A stretch of DNA of 64,000 bases from DUPQ01 sp964563155 (GTDB lineage: Bacteria; Bacillota; Clostridia; DUPQ01). The notes below the pieces were generated by a model that made no database searches, was not told the DNA's origin, and saw only the letters and a list, made by a program, of their open reading frames with translations. Position numbers and translations under genes: made by a program. Where the stretch lies: NCBI GenBank assembly GCA_964563155.1, contig CAZLVL010000004.1, positions 1-64,000 of the forward strand, written 5' to 3'. Shown here in pieces: positions 42,779 through 50,963 of this stretch. How positions within the stretch are numbered: position 1 is the stretch's first letter; the number at the start of each line of letters is the position of its first letter.

Positions 42779-42835
42779 GATAAGCTAGAAATAGTAAATT
42801 AACTTTTATTAACTAATAGTTTTATATAAGTAACC

Positions 42836-42875
42836 AAAAGACATTATTGCTAATAATGTCTTTTTGACTTTTTTA
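42836..42875 (+). terminator. Rho-independent terminator after yajC
   Basis: A perfect 13-bp stem (42836-42848 with 42852-42864, AAAAGACATTATT and its complement) with a 3-nt loop is followed by TGACTTTTTT. It closes the queA-tgt-yajC unit. Confidence 0.88.
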
Positions 42876-42892
42876 AAAGCAATAAATAGATT
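42864..42892 (+). promoter_or_regulatory. Possible promoter inside the yajC terminator tail
   Basis: TTGACT (42864-42869), 17 nt and TAGATT (42887-42892). If real, transcription would begin within a few bases of the ATG at 42904, making the next gene nearly leaderless; that gene has no ribosome site. Confidence 0.4.
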
Positions 42893-42903
42893 ATTATTTA
42901 AAT

Positions 42904-43659
42904 ATGGAAAAGGAAAAAAGAAAAAGATTACATCTTTTAGATGAAATAAGGGGTTTTTTAATTTTAGGGGTGGTAGTATCTCACACTTTGTTTGATTTGC
43001 ACAATATTTTTGAAATGGATTTACCCTGGACCCAATCATGGTATGTAAAAGCTATATCAGACATTGGAGCTTTACTATTCATTCTCATTTCGTCTATGGT
43101 TTCTAAGTATTCTAAAGACAATATTTCAAGAGGCATGAAGCTTTTGGCTGTTGCAACAGCTTTGACCTTGGTTACTAATTTAATCATGCCAACTATGGTA
43201 ATATATGCTGGTATTTTACACCACTTAGCTTTTGCCATTATTTTAATGGAACTTTTAAGACCTCTATTAAAAAAGATACCCGCCATTCCAGCCCTTATCT
43301 TTTTACTTCTTTTAGCTCTTTTTACCTGGAATATTTATGAAAGAGAAATTGGTCTATTGGGTTTTACCTTTTATGAGATTCCCGCAAATGTTTTAGATGG
43401 AGGCTTATCATATTTATTAGGTTTGAAAATAATAAATATTATACAGTCTTCAGACTATTATCCAGTCTTACCTTGGATGCCCTTTTTCTTTATGGGCTTT
43501 TATTTAATCGACTATATTGAAAAACCTAAGATTAAAACATTTTTTGAAAAAAAGAGATTTGGTTTTTTAGGCAAGGTAGGTAAAATCTCTCTTTGGATTT
43601 ATCTACTTCACCAGCCCTTAATCTATGGAATACTAACTTTGATAACATCATTTAAGTAA
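42904..43659 (+). CDS. DUF1624 / heparan-alpha-glucosaminide N-acetyltransferase-like membrane protein
   Basis: Membrane acyltransferase-like protein. The 251-residue protein has about seven membrane helices and the family opening RLHLLDEIRGFLILGVVVSH, with an Asp-Glu/Arg-Gly motif followed by a conserved His. The end LGKVGKISLWIYLLHQPLIY also contains a family-type conserved His. Members are predicted to acylate glycans or lipids, using a donor on the cytoplasmic side; the target here is unknown. It stands alone between a terminator and the rplI promoter. Confidence 0.82.
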   Translation: MEKEKRKRLHLLDEIRGFLILGVVVSHTLFDLHNIFEMDLPWTQSWYVKAISDIGALLFILISSMVSKYSKDNISRGMKLLAVATALTLVTNLIMPTMVIYAGILHHLAFAIILMELLRPLLKKIPAIPALIFLLLLALFTWNIYEREIGLLGFTFYEIPANVLDGGLSYLLGLKIINIIQSSDYYPVLPWMPFFFMGFYLIDYIEKPKIKTFFEKKRFGFLGKVGKISLWIYLLHQPLIYGILTLITSFK

Positions 43660-43760
43660 AGTGTTAACAGATTAGTGGTACTTGGCTTTAACAGATTAGA
43701 CTTTTAGATTATGAAAATATTGTAATTTGCTTGTAAATATGGGGCTAAAGGTATTTTCTC

Positions 43761-43789
43761 TTAAATTAAGAAAATATTTGTGATATTAT
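43761..43789 (+). promoter_or_regulatory. Extended -10 promoter of rplI-dnaB
   Basis: TTAAAT (43761-43766), 17 nt, TATTAT (43784-43789) with TGA just before it. The leader to rplI would be about 100 nt. Confidence 0.55.
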
Positions 43790-43866
43790 TATGCTACTAA
43801 CAACAATTTTTTTAGTACAAAGAAATCTAAAACTCAATATATTTTGATATGCAAGAAAAGGAGGGT

Positions 43867-43902
43867 ATGAACAAAAGACTGTTTCATACAAGGGCAAAAT
43901 GA
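43867..43902 (+). CDS. Possible 11-codon leader peptide upstream of rplI
   Basis: ATG at 43867 opens MNKRLFHTRAK and stops at a TGA that overlaps the rplI ATG as ATGA. AAAGGAGGG (43857-43865) is the strongest ribosome site in the area, yet it lies 34 nt from rplI and only 2 nt from this ATG, closer than optimal. If translated it would deliver ribosomes to rplI by coupling. It could also be a remnant of a lost upstream gene. Confidence 0.4.
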   Translation: MNKRLFHTRAK

Positions 43903-44357
43903 AGGTTATACTTACACAAGATGTGAATAAATTAGGGAAAAAAGATGACTTAGTGGATGTAAGTGATGGTTATGCTAAAAACTTTCTCTTTAAAAAAGGC
44001 TTAGCTGTACCTGCAGATGCTAAAAACATGAATCTTATGCTGGAAAGAAAAGAAGCTGAAAAACAAAAAAAGGCTAAGAATCTTTCAGATGCTAAAGATA
44101 TAAAGGATTTCTTGCAAGATAAGGACCTAGTCTTAGAGGTCAAGGCAGGAGAAAGTGGTAGATTGTTTGGTTCTGTTACCACTAAGGATATTGCCCAATG
44201 TATAAAAGAACAACATGAAATAGATATAGATAGAAAGAAAATAATTTTAAAAGACCCTATAAAAAATCTAGGTCCTACAAAGGTTAATATTAGGCTACTA
44301 GCAGATGTTTCTTTTGATATAAATCTGGATGTTAGGGAGAGTAAAGAAAATGACTGA
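43899..44357 (+). CDS. rplI: 50S ribosomal protein L9
   Basis: Large-subunit protein L9, which extends between neighbouring ribosomes and affects frame maintenance. The 152-residue protein has the N-domain MKVILTQDVNKLGKKDDLVDV (in part), with GYAKNFLFKKGLAVPA, then a long connecting helix (about 40-75) and the C-domain. Only a weak AAGGG precedes the start, see the leader frame above it. dnaB overlaps the stop by 8 nt. The yybT/gdpP gene that often precedes rplI is absent. Confidence 0.95.
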   Translation: MKVILTQDVNKLGKKDDLVDVSDGYAKNFLFKKGLAVPADAKNMNLMLERKEAEKQKKAKNLSDAKDIKDFLQDKDLVLEVKAGESGRLFGSVTTKDIAQCIKEQHEIDIDRKKIILKDPIKNLGPTKVNIRLLADVSFDINLDVRESKEND

Positions 44358-45672
44358 GCCTTCTAGAAGAATTCCTCCATATAGCCAAGAAGCAGAACAA
44401 AATGTTTTGGGATGTTTGCTTTTGGACAGTGAAGCTTTTGAGCCGGTACAAAAACTAATAACCTCTGAAATGTTTTATAGCAAGGCCAATAAGCAAGTGT
44501 TTGAAGCCCTTCAAACTGTATTTATGAATGGCTTACCTGTAGATATTATTTCAGTGTCTGAACAGATGAAAAAGGATAAAACCTTAAATTCATCTGGGGG
44601 TATGGAGTACTTAACAAAAATAACCTCCCAGGTTGTATCCATATCATCTGTAGAATACTATGCATCCTTGATATTTGATAAATTTATTTTACGTTCTTTA
44701 ATAAGTATAAGTGGAGAGATTTATGATACTGCCTATAATGATAATTCTGATGCTAAGGCCGTTTTAGAAGTAGCTCAACAAAAACTTTTTAATTTGTCAG
44801 AAGCTCAAGATACTGATGGAGTTAAAAAAATTAGTGACCTAGTTTTGGATAGGTTAAAATACTTTAGATTTATTAGTAAAGAAAAAATCTTTCCTAACAG
44901 GATAGAAACTGGTTTTGCAGATATAGATAGAATTATTCTAGGCTTTAATCCTGGTGACTTTGTACTTATTGCAGCCAGACCTTCAGTAGGTAAATCCACC
45001 TTGGCTATGAATATGGCACAAAACATGGCTATTAGAAATAAGAAAAATGTTCTTTTTCTAAGCCTTGAGATGTCTAATGAACAATTAACCGACAGAATAA
45101 TTGCATCTGAGGCTAGAATATCCAATACAAAACTGCAAAAAGGTGAGATAGATCAAAGCGATTGGTCCAAGGTTACAGCAACAGCAGGTACCATCCATGA
45201 AGCAAAAATATTTATAGATGACTCATCTTCTGTAACAGTTGCAGACATTAGGTCAAAGTGTAGAAGATTTAAGAATAATGAAAATTTAGATATTGTCTTT
45301 ATAGACTACCTACAACTAATTGGTAGTGCTGTGAAAAAGGAAAATAGACAACAAGAAGTTACAGAAATTTCTAGACAGCTTAAAATTCTTGCCAAGGATA
45401 TGAAAATACCTGTTGTGGCCCTTTCACAGTTGTCTCGTGAAGCAGAAAAAAGAAAAGACAATAAACCTCAATTGAGTGACTTAAGAGAATCAGGTGCTAT
45501 AGAGCAAGACGCAGATATTGTTATGTTTTTGTATAGGCCTGCTCAAATGGGTAAGGCAGCAAGCACTCAGTTGGTAGATTTGGTTGTTGCAAAAAACAGA
45601 AATGGACAAATAGGCAATGCCCAACTGGTTTGGCAAGATCAAATTGTAAAGTTTGACACCTTACAAAAGTAA
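44350..45672 (+). CDS. dnaB: Replicative DNA helicase DnaB
   Basis: Hexameric 5'-3' helicase at the replication fork. The 440-residue protein has the N-terminal primase-interacting domain (RRIPPYSQEAEQNVLGCLLL) and the RecA-type motor with Walker A ARPSVGKSTLAMNMA (about 212-226), LSLEMS, FIDYLQLIG (Walker B) and LSQLSREAEKR plus DLRESGAIEQDAD. The ATG at 44350 is preferred over 44329, which would extend into rplI without family similarity. It is followed 7 nt later by tilS. Confidence 0.95.
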   Translation: MTEPSRRIPPYSQEAEQNVLGCLLLDSEAFEPVQKLITSEMFYSKANKQVFEALQTVFMNGLPVDIISVSEQMKKDKTLNSSGGMEYLTKITSQVVSISSVEYYASLIFDKFILRSLISISGEIYDTAYNDNSDAKAVLEVAQQKLFNLSEAQDTDGVKKISDLVLDRLKYFRFISKEKIFPNRIETGFADIDRIILGFNPGDFVLIAARPSVGKSTLAMNMAQNMAIRNKKNVLFLSLEMSNEQLTDRIIASEARISNTKLQKGEIDQSDWSKVTATAGTIHEAKIFIDDSSSVTVADIRSKCRRFKNNENLDIVFIDYLQLIGSAVKKENRQQEVTEISRQLKILAKDMKIPVVALSQLSREAEKRKDNKPQLSDLRESGAIEQDADIVMFLYRPAQMGKAASTQLVDLVVAKNRNGQIGNAQLVWQDQIVKFDTLQK

Positions 45673-45679
45673 TTCATTT

Positions 45680-47071
45680 ATGATTAGCAAAGATATTTTT
45701 CAAAACTTAGATATTGATAAGAAATGGTATGTGGCCTATTCAGGAGGTCCAGATTCAGCCTGTCTTTTAGGACTTTTGGTTACGTATAAAAAGTATCTTA
45801 AAGATCAAGAAAATATAGATTTAAATATTGGTGCTATTCACATAAACCATAATATCCGAAAAGAAGAAGCCATAAGGGATATGAATTTTTGTAGGGTCTT
45901 TTGTGAGAATAATCAAATCGATTTTAAGCTACATAATGTCTATGTGCCAAAATATGCTAAAGAAAACAAAATGACCATAGAACAAGCTGCCCGCCATTTA
46001 AGGTACCAGATGTTTGATGAGTATAGTGATGATTTAGTTTTTCTAGGCCATAACAAGGATGACAACTCAGAGACTATTTTTCTAAATATTTTAAGAGGAA
46101 GTGGCCTTAAAGGAATGCTGGGTATGGAAAAAGCTGTCAAGCATTATGTTAGACCCTTACTGGATTTTTCCAAAGATGAAATTTTAGACTATAACAAGAA
46201 AAATAATATCCCATATATTCAAGATAGCACCAATGAGTCAAATGAATATTTTAGAAACTATATTAGAAATACAATTTTTCCTCAATTAAATGAAAAGTTT
46301 CAAAAGGATGTAAGAAATAATCTTTTATCTACAGCTGATATTTTAAAGGATGTGTACGATTATTTAGATAAAAAAGTGCTAGAAGAATACAATAAAAGAG
46401 TAAATCTAATAGATTCAGTATTAACCCTAGATATTTCATCTTTTGATAGTTTAGATAAGATTATAAAAGATGAGTTGCTAAGAAAGGCAATTTCTCAAGT
46501 TAAAGGGGATTTAGTGGATGTAGAAAGAAAGCACATAAATCTAGTGACTGAGTTTTTGAAAAGTGGACAAAGCGGAACCAGCATTGATTTGAAGGATCAA
46601 ATTCAGGTTTTGCTTTTGCAAAATGAAAGAGTAAGAATTTATAAAAAAAGAGAAGCTTTAGGGCCTATAGAATTTGAGCATAAAGTTGAACTAGTGGGAA
46701 ACACCTATATAGAGTCTAGGTCTTTACTAATAAAAAGCGAGATTATAACCTATAAAAAAGATAAGGTAGATAAGAACAGTGATTGTAATAGGGTTGTTAT
46801 TATTAGATACTTTGATAATGCTGACAGGCTTGTTATTAGAACTAGAAAAGCTGGAGATATCTTTTCTTCTTCCAAGGGGGTAGGAAGTAGGATTTTAAGA
46901 AAATATCTAATAGATAAGAAGATAGATAAGGATTTGAGAGATAGTATCTTTCTTCTTGCGGTTGATAATGAGATAGTGTATATTGAGAACAATGAAATTG
47001 GAAAGAGATTTATTCCCATTGAGGGATTAAAAGCAATAAGATTGGAGTTTGAATATGGGTTCACTTTATGA
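45680..47071 (+). CDS. tilS: tRNA(Ile)-lysidine synthase
   Basis: Modifies C34 of tRNA-Ile(CAU) to lysidine so that it reads AUA and accepts isoleucine. The 463-residue protein has the PP-loop SGGPDSACLL (21-30), GAIHINHNIRKEEA, FLGHNKDDNSETIFLNILRGSGLKGMLGM (in part) with the RGSGxxGLxGM signature, and the C-terminal substrate-binding domain with RTRKAGDIF. The ATG at 45680 is chosen over a TTG at 45653 inside dnaB. hpt overlaps its end by 17 nt, giving the common tilS-hpt-ftsH order. Confidence 0.93.
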   Translation: MISKDIFQNLDIDKKWYVAYSGGPDSACLLGLLVTYKKYLKDQENIDLNIGAIHINHNIRKEEAIRDMNFCRVFCENNQIDFKLHNVYVPKYAKENKMTIEQAARHLRYQMFDEYSDDLVFLGHNKDDNSETIFLNILRGSGLKGMLGMEKAVKHYVRPLLDFSKDEILDYNKKNNIPYIQDSTNESNEYFRNYIRNTIFPQLNEKFQKDVRNNLLSTADILKDVYDYLDKKVLEEYNKRVNLIDSVLTLDISSFDSLDKIIKDELLRKAISQVKGDLVDVERKHINLVTEFLKSGQSGTSIDLKDQIQVLLLQNERVRIYKKREALGPIEFEHKVELVGNTYIESRSLLIKSEIITYKKDKVDKNSDCNRVVIIRYFDNADRLVIRTRKAGDIFSSSKGVGSRILRKYLIDKKIDKDLRDSIFLLAVDNEIVYIENNEIGKRFIPIEGLKAIRLEFEYGFTL

Positions 47072-47606
47072 TGATATCAGCGAAATACTAGTTACTGAAG
47101 AAAGATTAGATGAGTTGTGTCGACAACTAGGAGAACAGATTTCTAAAGACTATGCAGGAAAGCAACTGGTTTTAGTGGGAATTATGAAAGGTGGCTTAAT
47201 TTTCCTTTCGGATCTTTTAAGAAATATTACCATCCCAGTAGAGTTTGATATAGTAACAGCTTCTAGTTATGGACAAGGAACAACCTCTGATGGTCATGTG
47301 AAAATTCTTCAAGATTTGGATATGGATATAGAAGGTAAGGATTTAATCATTGTTGAAGACCTTATTGACACAGGCTATACCTTGAACTATCTTCAAAGAT
47401 TCTTTGCTTTAAGATCTCCTAACAGTGTAAAGATATGCTGTTTACTAGATAAGCCATCTAGAAGGGAAAAGATGGTTAAGGTTGACTATATAGGTCAAGA
47501 AATACCAGATAAGTTTGTAGTAGGCTACGGTATGGACTTTAATGAAAAGTATAGAAATTTAAAGGATGTATGTGTACTTAAAGAGGAACTCTATATAGTA
47601 GACTAA
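47055..47606 (+). CDS. hpt: Hypoxanthine-guanine phosphoribosyltransferase
   Basis: Purine salvage: joins hypoxanthine or guanine to PRPP. The 183-residue protein shows LVGIMKGGLIFLSDLLR, the flexible-loop SSYGQG, and the PRPP-binding motif VEDLIDTGYTLNYL (about 96-109, with the Glu-Asp pair and general-base Asp). The ATG at 47055 has TTGGAG 7 nt upstream; the TTG two codons earlier does not. It lies between tilS and ftsH and may also interact functionally with them, as described in other Firmicutes. Confidence 0.94.
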   Translation: MGSLYDDISEILVTEERLDELCRQLGEQISKDYAGKQLVLVGIMKGGLIFLSDLLRNITIPVEFDIVTASSYGQGTTSDGHVKILQDLDMDIEGKDLIIVEDLIDTGYTLNYLQRFFALRSPNSVKICCLLDKPSRREKMVKVDYIGQEIPDKFVVGYGMDFNEKYRNLKDVCVLKEELYIVD

Positions 47607-47621
47607 TCTTTCCAGATTTTA

Positions 47622-47650
47622 TTGCAAAAAATCGATTTTTGTGCTAATAT
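47622..47650 (+). promoter_or_regulatory. Promoter of ftsH
   Basis: TTGCAA (47622-47627), 17 nt, TAATAT (47645-47650) preceded by TGC, an extended -10. The 5' leader is about 20 nt. Confidence 0.75.
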
Positions 47651-47677
47651 TACTAATCGAGCATAAGGAGATTGCAT

Positions 47678-49513
47678 TTGAAGAAATACAAAAATATTAG
47701 TTTTTATGTCGTAACCTTCCTTATATTGATTATACTGATATCCCTGTTCACAAACCCGGATACAGTAAAAGAACTTGGCTATTCTGAGTTTTTGAATCAA
47801 TTGGAAAAACAAAATGTTTCTGAAGTGGTAATTAGAACTACCACACTTTCTGTTACCCTAAAAGATCCTATAAAAGATGGTAATAAAGTCTTTTTTGTCA
47901 ATATTGAAAATTTAGATAAAATTGAAGACATCTTAAATGATGCAAGAGCAAAGGATGCTTCTTTGTATTATACCTGGAAACCTGAAACAAAATCTTGGTG
48001 GATTTCACTTCTGCCTTCAATTTTAGTTCTTGCTGTTATGGTTGTCATTTTCTTTGTAATTATGAACAAGCAAGCGGGAGCCAATAATTCAGCCATGTCC
48101 TTTGGTAAGAGCAGGGCTAGAGAGTATTCAGGAGCTGATAGAAAGGTTACCTTTTTAGATGTAGCAGGGGCCGATGAAGAAAAAGCTGAATTAGAAGAGG
48201 TTGTAGACTTTTTAAAACAACCAGAAAAGTATAAAAAACTTGGAGCTAGAATTCCAAAGGGTATGCTAATAGTAGGACCTCCAGGAACAGGTAAAACCTT
48301 ATTAGCTAGAGCGGTTGCAGGAGAAGCTGGAGTACCCTTTTTTACAATCAGTGGTTCTGACTTTGTAGAAATGTTTGTAGGTGTAGGGGCATCCAGAGTT
48401 CGTGACCTTTTTGTTCAAGCGAAGGCTAAGGCTCCTTGTATCATATTTATTGATGAAATAGATGCTGTAGGCCGTCACAGAGGTGCTGGCTTAGGTGGCG
48501 GAAATGATGAAAGAGAACAAACCTTGAATCAATTGCTAGTTGAAATGGATGGTTTTACCATAGACCAAGGAGTAATCATTTTAGCAGCTACCAACAGACC
48601 TGATATCCTTGACCCAGCTCTCTTAAGACCAGGTAGATTTGATAGAAGAGTCTATGTTAACTATCCAGATGCCAAGGGCCGTCATGAAATTTTACTGGTT
48701 CATACTAGAAACAAGAAATTAGCTGATGATGTAGATTTGGAAGAAATATCTAAAATTACACCCATGTTTACCGGTGCTGATATTGAAAACTTAATGAATG
48801 AGGCTGCAATCTTTGCTGCTAAAAAGAATAAAGACAGCATTGGAATGGAAGAAATTAGAGAATCCATTTACAAGGTTGCTATGGGACCAGAAAAGAAGAG
48901 CCGTATAGTTTCTGATAGTGAAAGAAAACTAACTGCCTACCATGAATCTGGCCATGCTATTACCATGAGAACAGTATCCTCTACATCAACTGTACAAAGA
49001 GTTTCAATTATACCTGTAGGACAAGCTGGTGGCTATACCATGCCTATGGCAAATGAAGATAAATACTTCTATACAAAACAGCAACTAGAAGAAGAGATTA
49101 TTACTCTTTTAGGTGGAAGAGCTGCTGAAGAGATGTCTTTAGGAGAGGTAAGTACTGGAGCTTCTAATGATCTTCAAAGAGCAAATAAAATTGCTAGAGA
49201 TATGATTGTTAAGTATGGAATGAGCGATAGTCTACCTAACATTGTTTACCAAGAAGATGATGAAGTCTTTATTGGAAAAGACTTTTCTAAGGTTAAGGGC
49301 TATTCCGAAGAAATTGCAGGTAAGATTGATACAGAAACTAAGAGAATTATTGATGCTTGCTACAAGAAAGCTAAGAAAATTCTTGAAGATAAAAAAGTTA
49401 TTTTAGAAACCCTGGCCCTATCTCTTTTAAAATATGAGAAGATTGAAGCTGAGGATTTTGAAAAGATCTATAAAGGAGAAAATCCTTTTGAGATAGAGGC
49501 TTTATTAGCCTAA
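47678..49513 (+). CDS. ftsH: ATP-dependent zinc metalloprotease FtsH
   Basis: Membrane-bound AAA+ protease for quality control of membrane and regulatory proteins. The 611-residue protein has an N-terminal membrane helix (about 7-25), an extracytoplasmic domain, a second helix (about 105-125), Walker A GPPGTGKTLLARA (about 200-212), Walker B IIFIDEIDAVG, the second region of homology with NRPDILDPALLRPGRFDRR, and the zinc site HESGH near 421-425. The TTG at 47678 is chosen because AAGGAG (47665-47670) is 7 nt upstream; an earlier TTG at 47672 is too close. Confidence 0.95.
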   Translation: MKKYKNISFYVVTFLILIILISLFTNPDTVKELGYSEFLNQLEKQNVSEVVIRTTTLSVTLKDPIKDGNKVFFVNIENLDKIEDILNDARAKDASLYYTWKPETKSWWISLLPSILVLAVMVVIFFVIMNKQAGANNSAMSFGKSRAREYSGADRKVTFLDVAGADEEKAELEEVVDFLKQPEKYKKLGARIPKGMLIVGPPGTGKTLLARAVAGEAGVPFFTISGSDFVEMFVGVGASRVRDLFVQAKAKAPCIIFIDEIDAVGRHRGAGLGGGNDEREQTLNQLLVEMDGFTIDQGVIILAATNRPDILDPALLRPGRFDRRVYVNYPDAKGRHEILLVHTRNKKLADDVDLEEISKITPMFTGADIENLMNEAAIFAAKKNKDSIGMEEIRESIYKVAMGPEKKSRIVSDSERKLTAYHESGHAITMRTVSSTSTVQRVSIIPVGQAGGYTMPMANEDKYFYTKQQLEEEIITLLGGRAAEEMSLGEVSTGASNDLQRANKIARDMIVKYGMSDSLPNIVYQEDDEVFIGKDFSKVKGYSEEIAGKIDTETKRIIDACYKKAKKILEDKKVILETLALSLLKYEKIEAEDFEKIYKGENPFEIEALLA

Positions 49514-49529
49514 TAGTTTTTAAATATTG

Positions 49530-49610
49530 CTTATCAAGAGTGGCTAAGAGATTGGCTCTATGACGCCCGGCAACCTACCTAAGGTAAGGTGCTAAATCCA
49601 AAGAGATAAG
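49530..49610 (+). promoter_or_regulatory. SAM-I (S-box) riboswitch aptamer
   Basis: The P1 stem CTTATC (49530-49535) pairs with GATAAG (49605-49610). The core contains the S-box hallmarks AAGAGTGG, GGCTCTATGACGCCCGGCAA and AAGGTGCTAAATCC. It lies just after ftsH and controls metK, a classic S-box target. A weak promoter, TTGAGA (49488) and TAATAG (49511) at 17 nt, overlaps the ftsH end. Confidence 0.95.
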
Positions 49611-49622
49611 GAAAAAGTAATC

Positions 49623-49653
49623 AAAAGAGACCTTATCAGAGGTCTTTTCTTTT
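49623..49653 (+). terminator. SAM-riboswitch expression platform terminator
   Basis: The stem AAAAGAGACCT (49623-49633) pairs with AGGTCTTTTCT (49640-49650), followed by Ts. CCTTATC at 49631-49637 is the exact complement of GATAAGG at 49605-49611, the 3' side of P1. Without SAM that pairing would form an antiterminator; with SAM, P1 forms and the terminator stops metK transcription. Confidence 0.9.
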
Positions 49654-49707
49654 GAAAAAAGAAAGGAGTTTGTGACTAGTCTAAGACTAGATCATAAAAA
49701 AAAGAGT

Positions 49708-50871
49708 ATGAAGAAAATTTTCACATCAGAATCAGTTACTGAGGGACATCCAGATAAAATATGTGATCAAATCTCAGACGGGATTTTAGATGAGATTTTT
49801 AAAAGAGATAAAGATGCTAAAGTTGCTTGTGAAACTGCAATTACCACTGGTTTAATCCATGTCATGGGCGAAATAACTACCTCATGTTATGTGGATATAG
49901 CTCAAATTGCTAGAGACATTGTTTTAGATGTTGGATACACGAGAGCAAAGTTTGGCTTTGATGGAGAAACTTGTGGGGTTATCACCTCTATAAATGAACA
50001 ATCTACTGATATTGCCATGGGTGTAAAAAGTGCCTATGACCAGCCAGGAGAACAAGGAGCAGGGGACCAAGGAATGGTCTTTGGTTATGCTTGTGATGAG
50101 ACCCCTCAATTAATGCCTTACCCAATACAAAGTGCCCATGATCTTTGTAAGGCTTTAGCCAAGGTGAGAAAAGAAAGTAATCATAAGTATTTAAGACCAG
50201 ACGGCAAAAGTCAGGTTACAGTAGAATATGAAAACAATATACCTAAAAGGATTGACACAATTGTTTTATCCTCACAGCATAGCGATGATATTGAAATTGA
50301 TAAGCTAAGAGGGTACCTAAAAGAAGAGGTTGTTCTTGCTACAATAGATAGAAAAATGATTGATAAAGATACAAAATTCTTTATTAATCCCACTGGAAGA
50401 TTTGTAATAGGAGGTCCCATGGGAGACTCTGGTCTTACAGGCAGAAAGATTATTGTAGATACCTATGGTGGAATGGGCCGTCACGGAGGTGGTGCTTTTT
50501 CTGGTAAAGACCCTTCAAAGGTGGATAGGTCTGCAGCTTATGCTGCAAGATATGTGGCTAAGAATATTGTTGCAGCTGGCATTGCAAAAAGGTGTGAAGT
50601 GCAAATTGCCTATGCTATTGGAGTGGTAAAACCCGTTTCAATTATGATTGATACTTTTGGCACATCCAAATTTGAAGACCAGCTTTTGACAAAATTAATT
50701 GACCAAGTCTTTGACCTTACACCAGGGGGAATAATTAAAAGCTTAGACCTATTAAGACCTATCTACAAGCAAACAGCAGCTTATGGACACTTTGGAAGAG
50801 ACGATTTGGATTTAAGCTGGGAAAGATTAGACAAGGTAGATATATTAAGGGATAAGCTTAACTTAGTTTAA
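49708..50871 (+). CDS. metK: S-adenosylmethionine synthetase
   Basis: Makes SAM from methionine and ATP. The 387-residue protein begins MKKIFTSESVTEGHPDK, as usual in the family, with GAGDQGMVFGYA (methionine/ATP loop) and GGGAFSGKDPSKVDRSAAY. An in-frame GTG at 49672 has AAAGGAG 3 nt upstream and would add 12 unconserved residues; the ATG has only AAAAGAG. The start is therefore uncertain, and I follow family length. A SAM-I riboswitch precedes it and a terminator follows. Confidence 0.95.
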   Translation: MKKIFTSESVTEGHPDKICDQISDGILDEIFKRDKDAKVACETAITTGLIHVMGEITTSCYVDIAQIARDIVLDVGYTRAKFGFDGETCGVITSINEQSTDIAMGVKSAYDQPGEQGAGDQGMVFGYACDETPQLMPYPIQSAHDLCKALAKVRKESNHKYLRPDGKSQVTVEYENNIPKRIDTIVLSSQHSDDIEIDKLRGYLKEEVVLATIDRKMIDKDTKFFINPTGRFVIGGPMGDSGLTGRKIIVDTYGGMGRHGGGAFSGKDPSKVDRSAAYAARYVAKNIVAAGIAKRCEVQIAYAIGVVKPVSIMIDTFGTSKFEDQLLTKLIDQVFDLTPGGIIKSLDLLRPIYKQTAAYGHFGRDDLDLSWERLDKVDILRDKLNLV

Positions 50872-50905
50872 GTCTAAGAATAGAAATCTAAAATATTAAC
50901 TTTAA

Positions 50906-50944
50906 AATGAAGACTTTAATTATATAGTCTTCATTATTTTTTTT
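50906..50944 (+). terminator. Rho-independent terminator after metK
   Basis: A 10-bp stem AATGAAGACT/AGTCTTCATT (50906-50915 with 50926-50935) with a 10-nt loop is followed by A and eight Ts. Confidence 0.9.
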
Positions 50945-50963
50945 ATCAAAGATAAAATTAAGG

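Noticed and set aside
42779..42903. SCIFF peptide gene after yajC, as seen in other Clostridia
   Set aside because: No short cysteine-rich frame exists there; the stretch holds only a terminator and a possible promoter.
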